Positions 1 to 7,671 of a DNA stretch of 64,000 bases are shown piece after piece. The position numbers and the translations under genes were made by a program. Source of the DNA: JAKAUF01 sp050746205 (lineage in GTDB: Bacteria > Acidobacteriota > Terriglobia > Terriglobales > SCQP01); assembly GCA_050746205.1 (NCBI GenBank), contig JBOGKW010000001.1, forward strand, positions 1-64,000, given 5' to 3'. The first letter of the stretch is position 1; the number at the start of each line of letters is the position of its first letter. The notes below the pieces were generated by a model that was given only the letters and a program-made list of their open reading frames with translations, was not told the DNA's origin and ran no database searches.

Positions 1-634
1 CCTCCAGCATTTCCTGCAACTCCACCATCGCCTTCTTCGGCACCAGATTGCGGCTCTCCGCCTCGGCGCCCGCGATCGCCACCCGGTTGTTTTCAACGTG
101 CGCGAGGCGATGGCCATCGGTGGCCACTAAGGTCAGGCCATCAGGCCGCAGCACGACCAGCGCGCCGTTGAGGGTATACCGGCTCTCCTCATTGGAGACG
201 GCAAAGATGGTGCGCCGGATCATCTGGCGCAGCGGGGCGACCGGAATCTGGGCGACGCTGCCCGTGGGGAAGGCCGGCAGGGCCGGATAGTTTTCCTGCG
301 CCATGCCCACCATGCGGGTGTTGGCGCGGCCACAGCGAATCTGTACCCAGTGGTTCTCCATCACTTTGAGCGTGATCTCGGCATCGGGCAGCAGGCGTAC
401 ATAATCCAGCAGCTTGCGGGCGGGGATGGCGCACCCACCGCTCTTTTTCACCCGAGCCAGGCAGCTGCTTTCAATCCCCAGATCCAGATCCGTCGCCGCC
501 AAACGCAAGCGGCCCTCGCCCGCCGACTCGGCCAGAATGTTGGACAGGATCGGTATCGTCGTCTTGCGCTCCACCACGCCCTGCAGCAACAACAACTCGC
601 GGAGCAGATCGAATTTGCGAACGCTGATCTCCAT
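1..634 (-). CDS. dnaN: DNA polymerase III beta sliding clamp, N-terminal part (runs off the left edge)
   Basis: The beta clamp is the ring that holds the replicative polymerase on DNA. About 211 residues are visible and the 3' end lies outside the window. Family hallmarks are KTTIPILSNIL near residue 24, TDLDLGIE near 47, YPALP near 122, RRTIFAVSNEESRYTLNG near 141 and LVATDGHRLA near 171. The ATG at 634 gives MEISVRKFDLL, the usual start of clamp domain 1. dnaA would normally be next to it, but no dnaA lies upstream; the next gene is an isomerase on the same strand. No clear -10 sits 5-9 nt before the start, unlike many neighbours. Identity is secure; only the C-terminal half is unseen. Confidence 0.96.
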   Translation of the reverse strand, partial: MEISVRKFDLLRELLLLQGVVERKTTIPILSNILAESAGEGRLRLAATDLDLGIESSCLARVKKSGGCAIPARKLLDYVRLLPDAEITLKVMENHWVQIRCGRANTRMVGMAQENYPALPAFPTGSVAQIPVAPLRQMIRRTIFAVSNEESRYTLNGALVVLRPDGLTLVATDGHRLAHVENNRVAIAGAEAESRNLVPKKAMVELQEMLE

Positions 635-1034
635 GGCGCGTGGTCTCCGGTAGGCAGACGCGACGGTGGCTGGCGCCACCGACTCATTCTACCTATGTGT
701 GTGTAAAGAGCATAGCCCGTATCCGTCGCCGCCGGTGCGGAAATGCGGAAAAGGCGGCGCCGGAGCCTGGTGGCGGCTGTGGCCGGGGACACTGGCGGCG
801 GAAAACACGGGGTGCGTGGCGGAGGGGGCGGAAAATCGACGCGGCCGCCAGGGAGTTTGCACCGCCGTCCACAGCTCGGGCGCTCATTTTCCGCCACCGC
901 CTGTGGAGAATGGCGCGCCCAGCGAGCCGGCCGTCCGCGGCGACCCCGGTCGCACAGGCCAGCCCGCGCTCCTTGCCTCTACTCCTTTTGGTGGCCCTCC
1001 AGCGTTGTATAGTCGAGGCGCCCAGAACGGGGCT
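635..1034. other. Intergenic region upstream of dnaN, possible origin-proximal DNA
   Basis: This 400-base stretch has no convincing gene; the reading frames across it are GC-driven. Two sites are one base from the DnaA-box consensus TTWTNCACA when read on the minus strand: 902-910 (TTCTCCACA) and 698-706 (TTACACACA). A weaker site is near 866-874. There is no AT-rich unwinding block of the kind usual at oriC. I regard it as the dnaN leader and promoter region, with an unproven link to replication initiation. Confidence 0.3.
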
Positions 1035-1931
1035 TCAGAGCTGGGCCAGGGTTTCCTGCATCAAGTGGCGCACATGCGGGATGGGCGCTCCGGGGCCGTC
1101 GTACTCGAGGGAGTAGTGGCCGCGAAAACGCGCCGCCTTCATCACGGCCATCGAGGCGGGGAAGTTGTCGCGATAGTAATGGCCGCCCTCGCCGATGCCG
1201 TCCTTGGCATGGCAGATGTTGGTGCAATAGGGCGCGAGCTGCTTCAGCGTCGCCAAGGCGAAGGCCGCGCCCTTGGGCGCGAAGTTGCCGAAATCCGGGC
1301 ACGTGCCGGCATCGCGGCCGCCCAGGCCGCGGATGACGGCCAGGATCTGCGGCGCCGATTCCCGCCGGATGCTGTCGTCGTGGAACAGGATCCGGATGCC
1401 GTGGCGGGCGGCGTAGTCGCGGATGGGGCGCAGGTTGCGGGCGGCGATGCGGGGGTCCCAGGGCGGCCGGCCATCCAGCACGAACGTGGCGCTGGGTGAG
1501 CCCAACTGGCGGGCAATGTCCACCCACAGCCGGCCGTTGGCCAGCGCGGCGCCTGGGTCGAGGCGCGGATTGTAAATACCGCCCGGCGTATCCACGCCCA
1601 TGAGGTTGACCGTCGCGGCGTGGGCCTTGCGCAAGCCCGCTTTCACCTTGGCGATGGTGGCGGCGTCCGTCGCGGCGAAGTGCTGGGGCAGGAACTCGAC
1701 ATGATGGAGGCCGAAGGTGTCGGCGAGAAATTCCGGAAACTCCCACTGCTGCAGCAGTGGGTATTTCGGATCGCGATAGTCACTCATCCCCGGCGTGTCG
1801 AAGTAGGCGCGGAAGGGCCAAGAGTTGCAGGCCAGGCGGTGCACCTGGGAAGGCCGTGCGGCGGCGCGGCGGGCGAAGCCGAGGCCGGCGGCGCCGACTG
1901 CGGCCAGGCTGAGGAAATCGCGGCGGTTCAT
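1035..1931 (-). CDS. Tat-exported sugar phosphate isomerase/epimerase-like TIM-barrel protein
   Basis: A 298-residue member of the xylose-isomerase-like TIM-barrel superfamily (AP endonuclease 2 family), which isomerises or epimerises sugars or keto-acids using a divalent metal; the substrate is unknown. The N-terminus MNRRDFLSLAAVGAAGLGFA is a twin-arginine signal peptide, so the enzyme probably works in the periplasm. Likely barrel residues are in HHVEFLPQHF, ILFHDDS, CPDFGNF and the C-terminal SLEYDGPG. I chose the ATG at 1931 because GAGGAGAG lies about 10 nt upstream and the signal peptide begins there. The start is 24 nt after the stop of the Hyi-like gene, so the two form an operon. 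The pairing suggests handling of one sugar acid or sugar substrate. Confidence 0.8.
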   Translation of the reverse strand: MNRRDFLSLAAVGAAGLGFARRAAARPSQVHRLACNSWPFRAYFDTPGMSDYRDPKYPLLQQWEFPEFLADTFGLHHVEFLPQHFAATDAATIAKVKAGLRKAHAATVNLMGVDTPGGIYNPRLDPGAALANGRLWVDIARQLGSPSATFVLDGRPPWDPRIAARNLRPIRDYAARHGIRILFHDDSIRRESAPQILAVIRGLGGRDAGTCPDFGNFAPKGAAFALATLKQLAPYCTNICHAKDGIGEGGHYYRDNFPASMAVMKAARFRGHYSLEYDGPGAPIPHVRHLMQETLAQL

Positions 1932-1954
1932 CGGAATGGGTTCTCTCCTCGTGG

Positions 1955-2866
1955 TTAGACATCGCACAGCGCGACGGCGCGGCGTAGCGACCGCAGCGGG
2001 TCGTCGCCGGTGGGCAGAAACTCATGCGCCACGTATCCGTCAAAATGTTCCGCCACCAGGGCGCGCATGACGCCGTCCCAGCGGACTTCCTGGCGCCCGT
2101 TCAGCTCATGCCGACCGGGAACGCCGCCGGTATGGAAATGGGCGAGGAAGGGCAGGTTGGTCCGGATCGTCCGGATCAGGTCGCCCTCCATGATCTGCAT
2201 ATGGTAGATGTCGTAGAGCAGCTTGAACCGCGGCGAGTTCACGCCCCGGGCGACGCTGACACCCCAGGCGACGTGGTCGCACATGTAATCGGGGTGGTCT
2301 ATTTTGCTGTTCAGCAACTCCATGCAAATGGTCACGCCGTGATCCTCGGCGATCGGCGTCAGCCGCCGCAGTCCCTCGATGCAGTAATTGGCGCCTTCAT
2401 CGTTGGGTCTCCCCTTGCGGGCGCCGGAGAAGCAGATCACGTTGGGAACGCCCAGCTTGGCGGCCAGGGGGATATTTGTCTGGAAGGCCCGCTCAATGGC
2501 CGGCAGGTTAGCGCGGCGGTTTAGGCAGTTATAAATGTCATTGGCGCCGGCATAGCCCATGGCGCAGATCAGGCCGTATTGGCGTGGCGTCGCCCACTCG
2601 TTGGGCTGAAGCAGGTCAATGGCCTTCAGGCCCATGTCGGCGCCAGCGCGGCACAGGTCGTCGAGGGCGATTTTGGGGTAGCACCAGCGGGCCACCGATT
2701 GGTGGATCCGCCCATTCACCACCACCGAGCCGGTCGCCGGAACCTCACGGCACGCGCCCACGGTGGACCCCTGCGTTCCTGGCGGCGTTTGGCCCTGCAG
2801 CGCCGGCAGGGCGGCGGCGCCAGCCAACGCCGTGCCCAGCCACTTGCGGCGGCTTACCTTGGCCAT
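1955..2866 (-). CDS. Hydroxypyruvate isomerase-like TIM-barrel protein with Tat signal
   Basis: A 303-residue protein of the hydroxypyruvate isomerase (Hyi) family, which interconverts hydroxypyruvate and tartronate semialdehyde in glyoxylate metabolism. The match is strong at ICMELLNSK (metal-binding Glu), LLYDIYHMQIMEGDLIRTI (Asp and His ligands, the most characteristic family block), HFHTGGVPGRHEL and VAHEFLP (second catalytic Glu). Unlike cytoplasmic Hyi it starts MAKVSRRKWLGTALAG, a twin-arginine-type signal, so export is likely and the true substrate may differ. TACTCT at 2874-2879 lies 7 nt before the ATG with no Shine-Dalgarno sequence between, which suggests a leaderless transcript. 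It is first in a two-gene operon. Confidence 0.85.
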   Translation of the reverse strand: MAKVSRRKWLGTALAGAAALPALQGQTPPGTQGSTVGACREVPATGSVVVNGRIHQSVARWCYPKIALDDLCRAGADMGLKAIDLLQPNEWATPRQYGLICAMGYAGANDIYNCLNRRANLPAIERAFQTNIPLAAKLGVPNVICFSGARKGRPNDEGANYCIEGLRRLTPIAEDHGVTICMELLNSKIDHPDYMCDHVAWGVSVARGVNSPRFKLLYDIYHMQIMEGDLIRTIRTNLPFLAHFHTGGVPGRHELNGRQEVRWDGVMRALVAEHFDGYVAHEFLPTGDDPLRSLRRAVALCDV

Positions 2867-3152
2867 CGGATCCAGAGTACAACGAGAGCCGCGCGGGGCC
2901 GCTTATTTTCAGGGGCCGGGGCAGCGCGGCGCCTGGGCGGGCGCGGCCTGTCCGGAAGGCGCGGCCGAGTTGGGATGCGGAACCGCTGGGTCTAGGGAAC
3001 TACGCCGGCGGCACGGATGCGGGCTGGGAGTGGGGCAGCCGTCCCGGCTGCCGGTGGGGTGATGGCGCCAGGCTATGCGGGCGGGCCTGGCCAGCGCGCA
3101 AATTTCCTCGGCAGCAGCCCCTCGCCCGCCCCACGGGCCAGGGCCAGTGCGC

Positions 3153-3413
3153 CTATGCCGCTTCGCGGGCGATGGCGCGGCCGGCGCTAGCGAGGCCTTG
3201 GCCGATCGCCCGCCCCGCCTTGGCAATCGAGCGCGGCCACTTGCGCAGGGCCCTCCGGCTGCGCCGCGGATAGGCCAGGATCAGCAAGCCGGCCGCCGAG
3301 GCTTGGAGATACAACGCCAGCCGACGGTGCCCCCTGCGCCGGAGCACAATGCTGGAGGCGACCGCGTGGATAACGTTGCCCATCACGATGGCATCTTTGC
3401 GCGCGCAGGGCAT
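3153..3413 (-). CDS. Small basic protein with one hydrophobic segment, unknown
   Basis: I do not recognise a family. Up to 86 residues; an internal ATG at 3383 starts MGNVIHAVASSIVLRRR, which may be the real beginning. A hydrophobic stretch (LALYLQASAAGLLILAY) is followed by a very Arg/Ala-rich tail, so a membrane-anchored or DNA- or membrane-surface-binding peptide is possible. Codons are rich in G or C at position 3, like the neighbouring real genes, which is the main reason to list it. The 286 bases between it and the Hyi-like gene show nothing I can support. Confidence 0.4.
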   Translation of the reverse strand: MPCARKDAIVMGNVIHAVASSIVLRRRGHRRLALYLQASAAGLLILAYPRRSRRALRKWPRSIAKAGRAIGQGLASAGRAIAREAA

Positions 3414-3532
3414 GGCGGCTTAGAGATTGGCGCTTCCCGCGGTGTTGCCTCGGGGCGTTTCCGGGCCGGATCCCGCATCGGCCGGAGGGGCTGACGGCCC
3501 GCGCGCTAGGCCCTATCCTGGGCTTGCGGGCG

Positions 3533-3865
3533 ATGCCAAGGGGGACCAAAGAGGGAGGTTGGCGCCAAGCGTGGCGGCGGTTGCGGCGCGAGATCCGAAC
3601 CTATCGCCTGGCGCTGGCGGACCCCCGCACGCCCCGGGCGGCGAAGTGGATTCTGCGCTTCGTCTTGGTCTATCTGCTCAGCCCGCTGGATCTAATCCCC
3701 GACGCCATCCCGATCATCGGCTTCATAGATGACGCCATTCTGCTGCCCGGCCTGTTGCTCCTCGCCCGCCGGCTAATCCCCGTCGAGGTCCTGGCCGATT
3801 GCCGCGCGCGCGCCGCCGCAACGGAGACGGCCGGCGGCGCCGGGGCGGATACATCTGATGTATGA
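3533..3865 (+). CDS. DUF1232 (YkvA-like) membrane protein
   Basis: A 110-residue protein of the DUF1232/YkvA family, whose function is unknown. The family core is clear: AAKWILRFVLVYLLSPLDLI followed by PDAIPIIGFIDDAILL, the conserved S-P-x-D-x-I-P-D and G-x-x-D-D motifs inside a hydrophobic hairpin, with a second hydrophobic part (LPGLLLLARRLIP). I prefer the ATG at 3533; an in-frame TTG at 3524 is also possible. Its last codons (ACA TCT GAT GTA TGA) form part of the palindrome that probably controls the downstream toxin-antitoxin pair, so its 3' end carries a second function. Confidence 0.85.
   Translation: MPRGTKEGGWRQAWRRLRREIRTYRLALADPRTPRAAKWILRFVLVYLLSPLDLIPDAIPIIGFIDDAILLPGLLLLARRLIPVEVLADCRARAAATETAGGAGADTSDV
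3849..3863. promoter_or_regulatory. Palindromic operator candidate for vapBC
   Basis: A perfect inverted repeat, ATACATC-T-GATGTAT, lies 22 bases before the antitoxin start and overlaps the end of the DUF1232 gene. TATGAT at 3861-3866 could be the -10 box. Type II antitoxins of the ribbon-helix-helix class usually repress their own promoter through such palindromes. The role is inferred. Confidence 0.5.
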
Positions 3866-3884
3866 TGTTTGATGAGGCACCCCC

Positions 3885-4115
3885 GTGCGCACCACCCTGG
3901 CCATTGACGACGACGTTCTGCGGGCGGCGAAGGAACTGGCCCGGGTGCAGCACCGGACCCTCGGGGAGATGATTTCCGCCTTGGCGCGGGCCGCGTTGCA
4001 GCCGGCGCCCGCGCGGCGCCGGCTGCGCAACGGCGTGCCCTTACTGCCCGCCCGCCCCGGGGCCGGCCGCGTGACCTCGGAGCTGGTCCGCGACCTGCGC
4101 GAGGAGCTGCCCTGA
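3885..4115 (+). CDS. vapB: VapB-type antitoxin (ribbon-helix-helix)
   Basis: A 76-residue antitoxin expected to neutralise the PIN-domain toxin encoded immediately after it and to repress the operon. The N-terminus MRTTLAIDDDVLRAAKELAR is a typical ribbon-helix-helix DNA-binding fold. The C-terminal part, ending SELVRDLREELP, is the likely toxin-binding segment. It starts with GTG at 3885. Its stop codon is directly followed by the toxin start, as usual for co-translated toxin-antitoxin pairs. The subfamily assignment rests on context and the N-terminal motif. Confidence 0.8.
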   Translation: MRTTLAIDDDVLRAAKELARVQHRTLGEMISALARAALQPAPARRRLRNGVPLLPARPGAGRVTSELVRDLREELP

Positions 4116-4547
4116 TTGGCGTTCCTGCTGGACATCAACGTGCTGATCGCGCTGATGGATCCAGGGCATGTTTTGCACGATCGGGCGCATCGCTGGTTTG
4201 CGGCCACTGGCCGGCGGCGCTGGGCCAGTTGCCCCATGACGGAGGCCGGCGTGGTTCGGATCGTGGGCCATCCCCGCTATCCGAACTCGCCGGGTTCGCC
4301 CGCGGCCGTGGTCCCGCTCCTGTCGGGGCTGGTGGCGTTGCCGGGGCATGAATTCTGGCCGGACGATGTTTCGCTGCTGGACGGAAACCGCGTGCAGGGG
4401 CAACGCCTGCTGCAGTCCTCGCAAGTCACCGACAGCTATCTGTTGGCCCTGGCGCGGGCGCACGGCGGCGCTTTGGCCAGCTTTGACGCCCATCTAGTAA
4501 CGGCGGCGGTGCCCGGCGGCGCCGAAACGCTGCACCTGATCCCCTAA
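4116..4547 (+). CDS. vapC: VapC-type PIN-domain ribonuclease toxin
   Basis: A 143-residue PIN-domain toxin, predicted to cleave RNA when released from its antitoxin. MAFLLDINVLIALMDPGHVL carries the first acidic residue of the active site. Other PIN residues are in the TEAGVVRIV stretch (Glu near 43), VTDSYLLALARAHGG (Asp near 105) and LASFDAHL (Asp near 122). This layout matches the VapC family common in mycobacteria, with D-N-V-L-I at the start and TDxYL near the end. Translation starts with TTG directly after the antitoxin stop (TGATTG), so coupling is likely. The pair looks intact. Confidence 0.88.
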   Translation: MAFLLDINVLIALMDPGHVLHDRAHRWFAATGRRRWASCPMTEAGVVRIVGHPRYPNSPGSPAAVVPLLSGLVALPGHEFWPDDVSLLDGNRVQGQRLLQSSQVTDSYLLALARAHGGALASFDAHLVTAAVPGGAETLHLIP

Positions 4548-4560
4548 CGCGGCGCCCGCG

Positions 4561-7500
4561 CTACACCTGCAGGGTATCGCCGTCGCGGGCGAAGAGCTGG
4601 TAGAAGACCGGATAGATGAAGAAGCCCAGCAGCATGGGCATGAGCATGCCGCCGACGATAACGATGGCGAAGGGCCGCTGGCTGTCGGAGCCGATGTTGA
4701 AGGAAGTCGCGGCGGGCAGCAGGCCCAGGCAGGCCACCAGGGCGGTCATCAGAATGGGCCGGAGGCGGAGCATGGCCGCCTCGTGCGTGGCGTCGGCGAT
4801 GTTCTTGCCCTCCAGGCGCAGCTGGTTGGCATAGCTGACCATGATCACGGCCATTTCGGTGGATACGCCGAGCAGGGCCAAAAAGCCGATGCCGGAGGAG
4901 ACGCTGAAGGGGGTGTGGGTGATCTTCAGCGCCCAGACGGCCCCGATCGGCTCGGTCAGCACCACGCTCAAAAAGACCGCCACTGGAAATTTGATATTGC
5001 CGTAGAGCGAGAACAGGATCAAAAAGATCAGCGCCAGCGCCAGCGGTCCAACCACGGAGAGTTGTTTTTTGGCGGCGACGTATTCGCCATATTCCCCGCC
5101 CCAGGTGACGTGGTAGCCGAACGGCAGCGGCACCTGCTGCTGCACCGCCCGCTGGGCCGCGGCGACGGCATGGGCCAGGTCGCGGCCGACCACGCTGTAC
5201 TCCACGCCGATGTACCGCCGGCCGTTCTGGCGGTAGATGAAGGAGGCGCCGTTCTGTTCCTGGATGGTGGCGATCTGATCGAGCGGGATCAGGCGGCCGC
5301 CCGGATCGGCGACCGGCAGGTTGCCGATGCTCTGGGCGCTCTGCCGGTACTGGGGCTGCATGCGCACCACCAGATCAAAGAGCCTTTCGCCCTGGATGAC
5401 CTGGGTCGCCGCCTCGCCGCCGACGGCGGCTTGAATGACATCCTCGGCGTCGGCAATGTTGATGCCGTAGCGCGCCGCCTTCCGCCGGTCAAGATGAATC
5501 ACCAGGCTGGGCTGGCCCAGCTCGCGGATGACCACCAGCGAGGTGAAGCCGCGCACGTGCGACAGCACCTCTTTGATCTGCAGGGCCTTTTGTTGCAGCA
5601 CCTGCAGGTTGGGCCCGTAGATCTTGACCGCCAGCGCGCTCTTCAGGCCGGTCAGCGCCTCATCCACCGCGTCCTCGGCCGGCTGGGTGAAGTTGACGAT
5701 CACGCCGGGGAAGGCGGAGAGGCGTTTGCGCATGGAAGCGATCAATGCCTTTTTGTTATGCGCTGCGCTCTTTTGCCATGAGGGGTCGTTGTAGGGCCGC
5801 AGGCCGACGAAGAACTCATCGTTGAAAAAGCCGGTCGAGTCGGTGCCGTCGTCGGGGCGGGCCAGTTCGCTGCCCACGTAGGTGACCTGCGGATAGCTGC
5901 GCAGCAAGGCGCGGATCTGCGGGGAGATCCTGGCCGCCTCCCGCCAGGAGATCGAATAAGGCATGGTGGCCCGCACCCACAGCGCGCCCTCATCCAGGTG
6001 GGGCATGAACTCGCCGCCGATGGTGGGGACCACCGACACCGTGGCGGCAAAAAGAATCACCGTGCCGGCGACCATAATCCAGGGATGCCGCAGCGCCCAG
6101 CGCAGCCGGCCGGCGTAGAAGCGCTTGATCCATTCGAAGACGCGCGTGCTCTGGTCCCGGGCCCCGCCCTTGAACCAAAACGAGGTCAGCACCGGCACCA
6201 GCGTCAGGGTGATGATCAGGGCCCCGATCAGCGCGAAGACCATGGTGTCGGCCATGGGATGGAACAGCTTGCCGGAGGGGCCGGACAGGGCGTAAATGGG
6301 CAGATAGCCGGCGATGATCACCGCCACCGAATAAAAGATCGGCCGGTCCACTTCCTTGGCCGCGGAGGCGATCACCTCGAAAAGGTTGTACTGGGTGCCC
6401 TGCCGCTCACCCAGTTCGCGGAAGATGTTCTCCATCATGACCACGGTGCCGTCAATAATCACGCCGAAGTCTATGGCGCCGATGGAGAGCAGGTTGGCGC
6501 CGGTGCCCTGGGCGTGCAGCAGGATGAAGGCAAACAGCAGCGCCAGGGGGATCGTGATCGCGGTAATGATCGCCGCCCGCACGCTGACCAAGAAGAACAG
6601 CAGGACCAGGAAGACCAGAATCAAGCCGCGGGTAAGGTTGCCTTCGATGGTCCGCTTGGTAAGGTGAATCAGGCCGATGCGGTCATAGAAGGGCAGGACC
6701 TTGACGTCGGGCGGCAGCAGGCCGTGGTTGAGGCGGTGCGTCATCGCCTCAACCCGGCGCAGCACGACCTGCGTCTGGTCGCCGGTGCGCATCATGATGA
6801 CGCCCTCGACGGCATCATTTTTGTTTTCGAAGCCGTACTCACCGAGCCGCGGGGCGTGGCCGATGACCACCTGGGCGATGTCCTTCACATAGACGGGCAC
6901 GCCGTGATAGCTGCCGACGACGATGTTGCCGATGTCCTGCCGGTCGCGGATCAGGCCCAGACCGCGGACGTAGTAGAACTGCCCGCCGCGGGAGTAAAAA
7001 CCGCCGCCGGTGTTGGCGTTGTTGGCCGCCAGGGCGGCATCCACCTGGGCCACGCTGAGCCCATAGCCATAGAGCTTGGTGGGGTCGAGCAGCACCTGAT
7101 ACTGCATCACCGTGCCGCCGAAACCGCTGTCGTCGGCTACGCCGGGGATGGATTTGTAATCCCGCTCCAGGGTCCAGTCCTCAATCGTCTTCAGTTCCTG
7201 CGGCGAGCGGTCCGGGCTCTCGACCACGTAGCGGTAGATCAGGTCGCTGGGGCTGGAGTCGGGCGACATGGACGGCACCACGCCGGCCGGCAACGCGGCC
7301 TCCATCATGCGGCGGTACACGAGGTCACGGGCCCAATAGATGTCGGTGCCGTTGCGGAAGGTCAGGGTCACGTCCGACAGGCCGTAGAGCGAGATCGAAC
7401 GCATATAGACCATATGGGGCGCGCCGTTGAAGGACAGCTCAAGCGGCAACGTCACCAGCCGCTCAATCTCCTCGGCGGCGTGCCCCGGCCACTGGCTGAT

Positions 7501-7647
7501 GATCTCCACCATGGGCGGGGAGAGATCGGGATAGGCATCGAGCGGCATCTGGCGGAAGGAGATGATGCCGCCGGCGCCCACCAGCAGGGCGATCAGCACC
7601 ACCATGAAGCGCTGGCGGAGGGCGAGTTGGACTAGGCGGTGGATCAT
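4561..7647 (-). CDS. CusA/CzcA-type heavy-metal RND efflux pump, inner-membrane subunit
   Basis: A 1028-residue proton-driven RND transporter of the heavy-metal efflux class, forming the inner-membrane trimer of a tripartite pump. Typical features are the N-terminal helix followed by QMPLDAYPDLSPPMVEI, two large periplasmic loops and twelve transmembrane segments. GAIDFGVIIDGTVVMMENI in TM4 carries the Asp/Asp/Glu set seen in CzcA-like pumps. The C-terminal half has LTEPIGAVWALKITHTPFSVSSGIGFLALLGVSTE. Length is normal for the family. I cannot tell Cu/Ag from Co/Zn/Cd. It is the last gene of a minus-strand operon: outer-membrane factor, adaptor, pump, with 24 nt between adaptor stop and pump start. 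Confidence 0.93.
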   Translation of the reverse strand: MIHRLVQLALRQRFMVVLIALLVGAGGIISFRQMPLDAYPDLSPPMVEIISQWPGHAAEEIERLVTLPLELSFNGAPHMVYMRSISLYGLSDVTLTFRNGTDIYWARDLVYRRMMEAALPAGVVPSMSPDSSPSDLIYRYVVESPDRSPQELKTIEDWTLERDYKSIPGVADDSGFGGTVMQYQVLLDPTKLYGYGLSVAQVDAALAANNANTGGGFYSRGGQFYYVRGLGLIRDRQDIGNIVVGSYHGVPVYVKDIAQVVIGHAPRLGEYGFENKNDAVEGVIMMRTGDQTQVVLRRVEAMTHRLNHGLLPPDVKVLPFYDRIGLIHLTKRTIEGNLTRGLILVFLVLLFFLVSVRAAIITAITIPLALLFAFILLHAQGTGANLLSIGAIDFGVIIDGTVVMMENIFRELGERQGTQYNLFEVIASAAKEVDRPIFYSVAVIIAGYLPIYALSGPSGKLFHPMADTMVFALIGALIITLTLVPVLTSFWFKGGARDQSTRVFEWIKRFYAGRLRWALRHPWIMVAGTVILFAATVSVVPTIGGEFMPHLDEGALWVRATMPYSISWREAARISPQIRALLRSYPQVTYVGSELARPDDGTDSTGFFNDEFFVGLRPYNDPSWQKSAAHNKKALIASMRKRLSAFPGVIVNFTQPAEDAVDEALTGLKSALAVKIYGPNLQVLQQKALQIKEVLSHVRGFTSLVVIRELGQPSLVIHLDRRKAARYGINIADAEDVIQAAVGGEAATQVIQGERLFDLVVRMQPQYRQSAQSIGNLPVADPGGRLIPLDQIATIQEQNGASFIYRQNGRRYIGVEYSVVGRDLAHAVAAAQRAVQQQVPLPFGYHVTWGGEYGEYVAAKKQLSVVGPLALALIFLILFSLYGNIKFPVAVFLSVVLTEPIGAVWALKITHTPFSVSSGIGFLALLGVSTEMAVIMVSYANQLRLEGKNIADATHEAAMLRLRPILMTALVACLGLLPAATSFNIGSDSQRPFAIVIVGGMLMPMLLGFFIYPVFYQLFARDGDTLQV

Positions 7648-7671
7648 CGCTGGGGAGGGCGCCGGAGAGGG

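Noticed and set aside
5998..7635. 545-codon plus-strand frame opposite the CusA-like pump
   Set aside because: It is His/Gly/Asp-rich with no domain; a typical antisense shadow in GC-rich DNA.
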